Shown here: positions 59,821-64,000 of the stretch, in pieces
Position numbering within the stretch: position 1 is the stretch's first letter
Layout of the letters: each line of letters starts with the position of its first letter
Assembly: GCA_013397865.1 (NCBI GenBank)
Contig: VZTI01003934.1
Location: 186,001 to 250,000 of the forward strand
Direction of reading: 5' to 3'
Source: Struthidea cinerea
Lineage: Eukaryota; Chordata; Aves; Passeriformes; Corcoracidae
Length of the DNA stretch: 64,000 nucleotides
The notes under the pieces: generated by a model
Seen by the model: only the letters and a program-made list of their open reading frames with translations
Told to the model about the DNA's origin: nothing
Databases searched by the model: none
Translations under genes and position numbers: made by a program

Positions 59821-60894
59821 ATTCCCTGTTTTCTTCTTGTACTCGGGTGAAGCAAGGAGGAGACAGGGTTTCTTGATTGGGAACTTGCTTCCGATCTTGT
59901 GAAGTGCACGACAGAGCAGAATGTGAATTTCTTCAGTATAGCTTTAGACATAACTTAATTAGAGTGTGAGAATAGCAGTAGTGGATTTTACCGTGGGTAA
60001 AGGAAGGTAAGTGACATATAGAGGATATATGTGGGGTGCCTGACTCCATTCTTAAAAGCTCAGAGAAGTTGAACGCATGTGACATCATTTTTGGATTTGT
60101 TCTGTGGCATTAAAAAAAAAAAACAACGACAAAAAGTCTGTCTAATTTTACAAGTAAGGAAAATAGCCTCTGTACAGAGCATTGAGCAGAGTTTTCCTGA
60201 AGACTTATTTTAAAAAACCCTACTGAATTGCAGTCTTTCATGTTAAACTTTTTGGTCTTTGCAAATGTCTCTGTAATCCTAGAACAGGTATATTGAGGAT
60301 GACATGGAAGAAGCATGTGGTATGGTTGCTGCAGGACTTCATATCTGAAAAGGCTTGTCATCTGTGTCAGATGAGATCGTAATTTTTATCTGTGTGGCAG
60401 TAGTGTCTGCCTATTGTGAATTTGTGATTTTCATGCAGGGGATAATACTTTTTAGTTATATAGGTGTCATTTTTTAGAAACCTTCATGGGTTGTTCTTGC
60501 TGGTATTATTCATAACACCTAAACTTATTTACAGTGGAAGGGATGAAGATAAATTTATTTTCTTTTCTATTTTCAGTTTTATTTGAAGTCTTTTACTTGG
60601 GTTTTCCTATTTTCCTGGGGATTTCACACCATGGGAAAAGAGGAAAGCATAGGGTGGAAGTCAATAAGTAAATTAGATCTCTGAGGAAGTGTAATTCCTG
60701 ATGATTTTTTTCATTCTTTTTTCCAATTACTTGGATTTCTAGCTAATTTCAGTTATAAAAGTTAAATAGTTTCACAAGCATCCCATATGTAATCTTTTAT
60801 AACCTTTTTTCTTTTTCATTGAAGGTGAAGATCAACTACAGTAACTGCAGTAAGATAGCTCTGAATACTAGTTTTATTGTTAATTAACTTTCAG
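59821..60894 (+). other. NDUFAF1 5' region (untranslated exon and intron, unresolved)
   Basis: AT-rich sequence between the CpG-rich promoter and the first coding exon. A strong donor consensus (GGAAG|gtaagtg) ends at 60006, which could close a non-coding first exon. Other positions, including inside the gap, are possible. Nothing else is recognised. Confidence 0.4.
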
Positions 60895-61443
60895 TCCATT
60901 AATTGCCTTACTGGACGCGAATTCTTCAAGTTTACCAGTATGGCTCTGACTGCGATGCTGCTGAATGGTGCTTCCTTCCGTGGTGGATGCTGCAGGCACA
61001 AAGTTTTGCTCTCCTTACTTGGACCTTTCCTCAGCAATTCAAAATTGTACAGCAGCTACAGGAGGCCAGGGGCAGAGCCTGAGAAAAAACTGTCTTGGCA
61101 GAATGCTGATTTCAGCTTTAAGAAGAGCATTGATCACCTAAAGACTCAGCTAAGCTTGCTGAAGAAGGAAACTCAAGATTATTTACTAGGACCTGGAGGC
61201 CATCCATTAAGTCAGCACTTGTTGGAACAAACAAGGGTGTTGTGGCAGTTTCGGAGCCAAGAAGATTTAAATGAATGGGTTATTTCCTCTGATGTCGAGA
61301 TTGGAGGGAAAAGTAAAGTTTACCTCAAATTGGGTAGGAATAACCAGGCTGCTCTGCTGTATGGAACCCTCAATACAGAAGCACCTCGTGATGGGGAGAC
61401 AAAATACAGTGGATATTGCAGTATGAGATCCAGACCGGCAGTG
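60895..61443 (+). CDS. NDUFAF1: NDUFAF1 first coding exon (with short 5' UTR)
   Basis: The acceptor at 60893-60894 follows a T-rich tract (TTTTATTGTTAATTAACTTTCAG, positions 60872-60894). The coding part begins at ATG 60940 and ends GCAGTG|gtaagt at 61443, after residue 168. It carries the presequence, a variable charged linker (residues 40-75) and the start of the CIA30 domain. An in-frame ATG at 60877 lies before the acceptor and is probably intronic. If splicing differed, it would add 21 residues. Confidence 0.9.
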
Positions 61444-63435
61444 GTAAGTACAGCTCCGTGTTTGCACAGCTTCTGTTACTGAATCTGAGGGTGTTTGTGG
61501 AATCCCAGTGACAGCAAGTGGCCTGCTCTTTACTGCTGATCACTTTCAGGAGTATTAGACTTTCTCTCAGAGATGTAATTGCTGCTGTATCTTTTGACCT
61601 GCAAGGAACTTAAATTTTTTCTTGTATTTTGTTTTCCTTTCTTAGAAAAGGAATAATACATGTTTGATCTTTTACTTATGTACAATAGACAGACCCGTCT
61701 GCAGCATCCTTACAAATGAAGGATCTGGAATGAATCTTTGTATCCAAAATTGGTATGATTAAAATAGACATCTTTCTAAATTTGAAGTTAATTGAATGTG
61801 TCATAAGTGAGAATTTTCTGGGCTTTAACTTGGTCTATTCATCAAACTTGGTTAGGGTGAATGAACTCATCTTCTCACAGGAACAAAAAACAATGCTTTG
61901 AAATGTACTTTTTAAAGGTCTGCCTCCTACTGTACATCAGAAAAAGCGAAGCACAAACCTTGGATAGCTCAGAATTGAGCAAAATAGACCAGAAATAGAT
62001 GTGCTTGTTATGGATACTGCTTGTTTCATCCCTTATTTCTAAGCACCTTTAAAAGCAAAGGAACATTTTCACTCAGTGGATAAAATCTTTAACTGTTTAA
62101 TGTGTTCTGTTGTTTGTGTCTTGTCACAAGTACTCAGATAAATCATTTCTGGGCCAGAATCTTGGGGAGCAGAGAATATGAGTAAGCAAAATCAATGGGT
62201 TAATGAGAGGCACATGAACACTGATTAAAATGGTGGCATTGGATCAGATGAGTGGAACAACAAGTGGAGTGTTGTCTGAGTTAAACTCTCCGGACTGCTA
62301 CTGACTTGTGCAAATGTGACTCAAACTTTCACCTCCTAATTCTGAAGAAGTGGAATGAATCAGTCCATCTTTAGTTAAGTAGAAAGGCTCATAACTGTTA
62401 AAACCATAAAATCAAGTAACTACGCACCTTATATTAATATATTGATGATCTACGCATTCTGTTACCTACGAGTTGGTAGAAAGATAGCTGATAGGTAATT
62501 GTAGTAGTGCTGTAAAATAAAGGGGAAACATCTGAATTTTTGGTGTTAATTTTGACTTCTTGGCAATTCTGACCAGGAATAACCCTGACCCCTGCCCCTC
62601 ATTTCTCCGAGTGACCTCAGTGTAGCTCTCTGAAGGCTCTTGGATATGCCATCATGCAAATGACAACATCAGGATTTTTCAGATCTTTGGAAAAAATGCA
62701 ATAAAGAATTAGACATGCTTGCAATCTTATTATTTTACACAGTTAATGAAAAAAAAATTTGGAAAACATTAAATGCGCCCAGTGTTTGTTAGTCTTCAAT
62801 TGGGAAGTTATCAAAGGGGATAAATTATTTCACTGTTTCAATTTCCTGTCATCACTTCTCAATTATGTAGAACTGACCACAGAATATTGAACTTAATGAA
62901 CTGCATAAGTACTGATCCATCACTGTAGCATTTGAGTACTTGCCTGGTAGGGAATTCAATCTTTAGGAAGGAGGTCTGATTTCTGATAGTTAGAAGATTG
63001 TGGCTTATAATGAAAGTGTGAGTCCTCAGAGTGGCAATATTGCAATTTGTGGTCTCTGATATAGTGATGAAGGAAATTCAGTGAGCTCAGCAGCCAGGAT
63101 GATGACAGCGTAGCTGTGTTCACTGTGTTACAGTAAATACTATCTGACATAATAACAAGGGCAGTGATCAAAGCAACAATGCTTTGTTCCTTGTAATGAA
63201 AGTGTCCCTTTATTACAGAGGAATAATTCTATTTATTAACAATTTGTAGGGTTCCTTTAACAGGAAGAAGTATTATGACTGGTCAAACTTCAACAGTCTG
63301 TATTTACGTGTCCGTGGTGATGGCAGACCTTGGATGGTAAACATTTATACAGATCCTTACTTCTCTCATCAAAAGGATGACCTCTACAGCTACTTCATGT
63401 TCACCCGAGGAGGCCCATACTGGGAGGAAATAAAG
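60940..63435 (+). CDS. NDUFAF1: NDUFAF1 (CIA30), 5' two coding exons, gene runs off the window
   Basis: NDUFAF1 is a mitochondrial chaperone of the MCIA complex needed to assemble respiratory complex I. Coding exons 60940-61443 (168 codons) and 63250-63435 (62 codons) join in frame to give 230 residues. Vertebrate proteins have about 327, so the C-terminal part is beyond the window. The N-terminus (MALTAMLLNGASFRGGCCRH then KVLLSLLG) lacks acidic residues and has Arg, Lys and Ser, as in a mitochondrial presequence. The CIA30 domain starts around residue 100 (LWQFRSQEDLNEWVISSD) and includes GGKSKVYLKLGRNNQAALLY, GSFNRKKYYDWSNFNSLYLR, VRGDGRPWMVNI and FMFTRGGPYWEEIK, all recognisable against the human protein. 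The start codon has a good context (A at -3, G at +4) and lies 45 nt after a likely acceptor (tttcag at 60889-60894). The neighbour is RTF1, divergent. Confidence 0.96.
61444..63249 (+). other. NDUFAF1: NDUFAF1 intron between the two readable coding exons
   Basis: A GT-AG intron of 1806 nt (gtaagt to ttgtag). It is AT-rich, and I see no repeat or gene inside it. Confidence 0.9.
63250..63435 (+). CDS. NDUFAF1: NDUFAF1 second coding exon
   Basis: Residues 169-230, 186 nt, in phase at both ends. Acceptor tttgtag|GGT, donor ATAAAG|gtgaac. It contains YLRVRGDGRPWMVNI and YSYFMFTRGGPYWEE, the most conserved parts of the CIA30 domain. Confidence 0.96.
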
Positions 63436-64000
63436 GTGAACTAATGAATCTTTCAAACTAATGACACTCTTGGGGTCCTGGCCAAAACATGGGAAGGGGA
63501 ATTCTTTCAGCTTTCACAGTTTGTTTCTATTGCTGTCCACTCTACATTTCCGTTATACAAGACGTGCCTTTGGCTTGGGAGTTCCCAAAACTGGACTGGG
63601 GGAGGACACACTGTGTCAATTGTGTTAAAGAATCGATCCACCATATGTTCCCCTTAGTGCCTACTGTTGGTTCTTACTGGAGTAATGGGATAGATACAGC
63701 CATTGAAATTTAGCAGGTGTTCCCATGAATATTCTCTGTGATAACCATTTTATCTGTAATACAAATGGGAGTAGGCCAATGTAGGATTTGTTCCATGCAA
63801 CAGGATTTGCTTAACTCGCAGCCTCTCTGGAGTCAGTCAGACTCAGGAGTTGGGGTTTGTCATTTGTCACCCTTGACTCTGTGACACAAAATAATACTTT
63901 TAAGAAGGGTGAGCTGCGGCTCTTCTCTGATGCAACTTGGGGACCTTGTAATTGTCTGATGACAACAATAAGGAGGTTTGCACATCGTTACAAATTGGTG
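63436..64000 (+). other. NDUFAF1: NDUFAF1 next intron, incomplete
   Basis: Sequence after the donor gtgaac up to the window end. It contains no match to the rest of the CIA30 domain (the expected next residues are close to IPFSKFF), so the next exon lies outside. Confidence 0.8.

Noticed and set aside
58777..59850. A plus-strand frame of about 357 codons, and similar minus-strand frames
   Set aside because: Most of each frame is the N run; the readable parts are GC-rich promoter sequence with no protein family match.

Overview
This is vertebrate nuclear DNA, almost certainly from a bird. It is AT-rich, it carries many CR1 LINE fragments with the typical avian 3' ends (GATGATCC...CCTTCCAACTC followed by ATTCTGTGATT repeats), and the genes are split by spliceosomal introns. 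It shows no bacterial, phage or CRISPR features. The two assembly gaps (N runs) both sit in GC-rich, CpG-rich sequence, as is common in short-read bird assemblies.

Two protein genes can be read with confidence, in the right half, in divergent (head-to-head) order. RTF1 (minus strand, 32198-56450) encodes the Plus3-domain subunit or partner of the Paf1 transcription elongation complex. Seventeen coding exons (2-18 of the vertebrate gene) are readable with an unbroken frame of 644 residues. Exon 1 is missing and probably lies in the 58899-59576 gap. NDUFAF1 (plus strand, from 60940 and running off the window) encodes the mitochondrial complex I assembly factor CIA30. Its first two coding exons (168 + 62 residues) are present and the C-terminal part is outside the window. 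The two genes appear to share a CpG-rich divergent promoter around 58.6-59.8 kb, most of it unsequenced. The same pair is neighbouring and divergent in human 15q15.1.

The left half (1-32 kb) lies downstream of RTF1 and has no gene I can identify. It holds CR1 fragments in both orientations. It also holds a CpG-rich, promoter-like block around 14.9-15.45 kb broken by a gap, a second CpG-rich block at 17.46-17.8 kb that may be an LTR or an orphan promoter, a GC-rich but CpG-poor block at 8.4-8.95 kb, and a decayed stretch at 0.74-1.33 kb that looks slightly coding. Most of the rest is unremarkable AT-rich intergenic DNA.

I found no new biological system. The points most worth a second look are a GC-AG intron in RTF1, the unsequenced shared promoter, the orphan CpG-rich blocks at 15 and 17.5 kb, and the absence of ITPKA, the human neighbour on the 3' side of RTF1. 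No database search was possible. Family assignments rest on recognised protein sequence and on splice sites read by eye.
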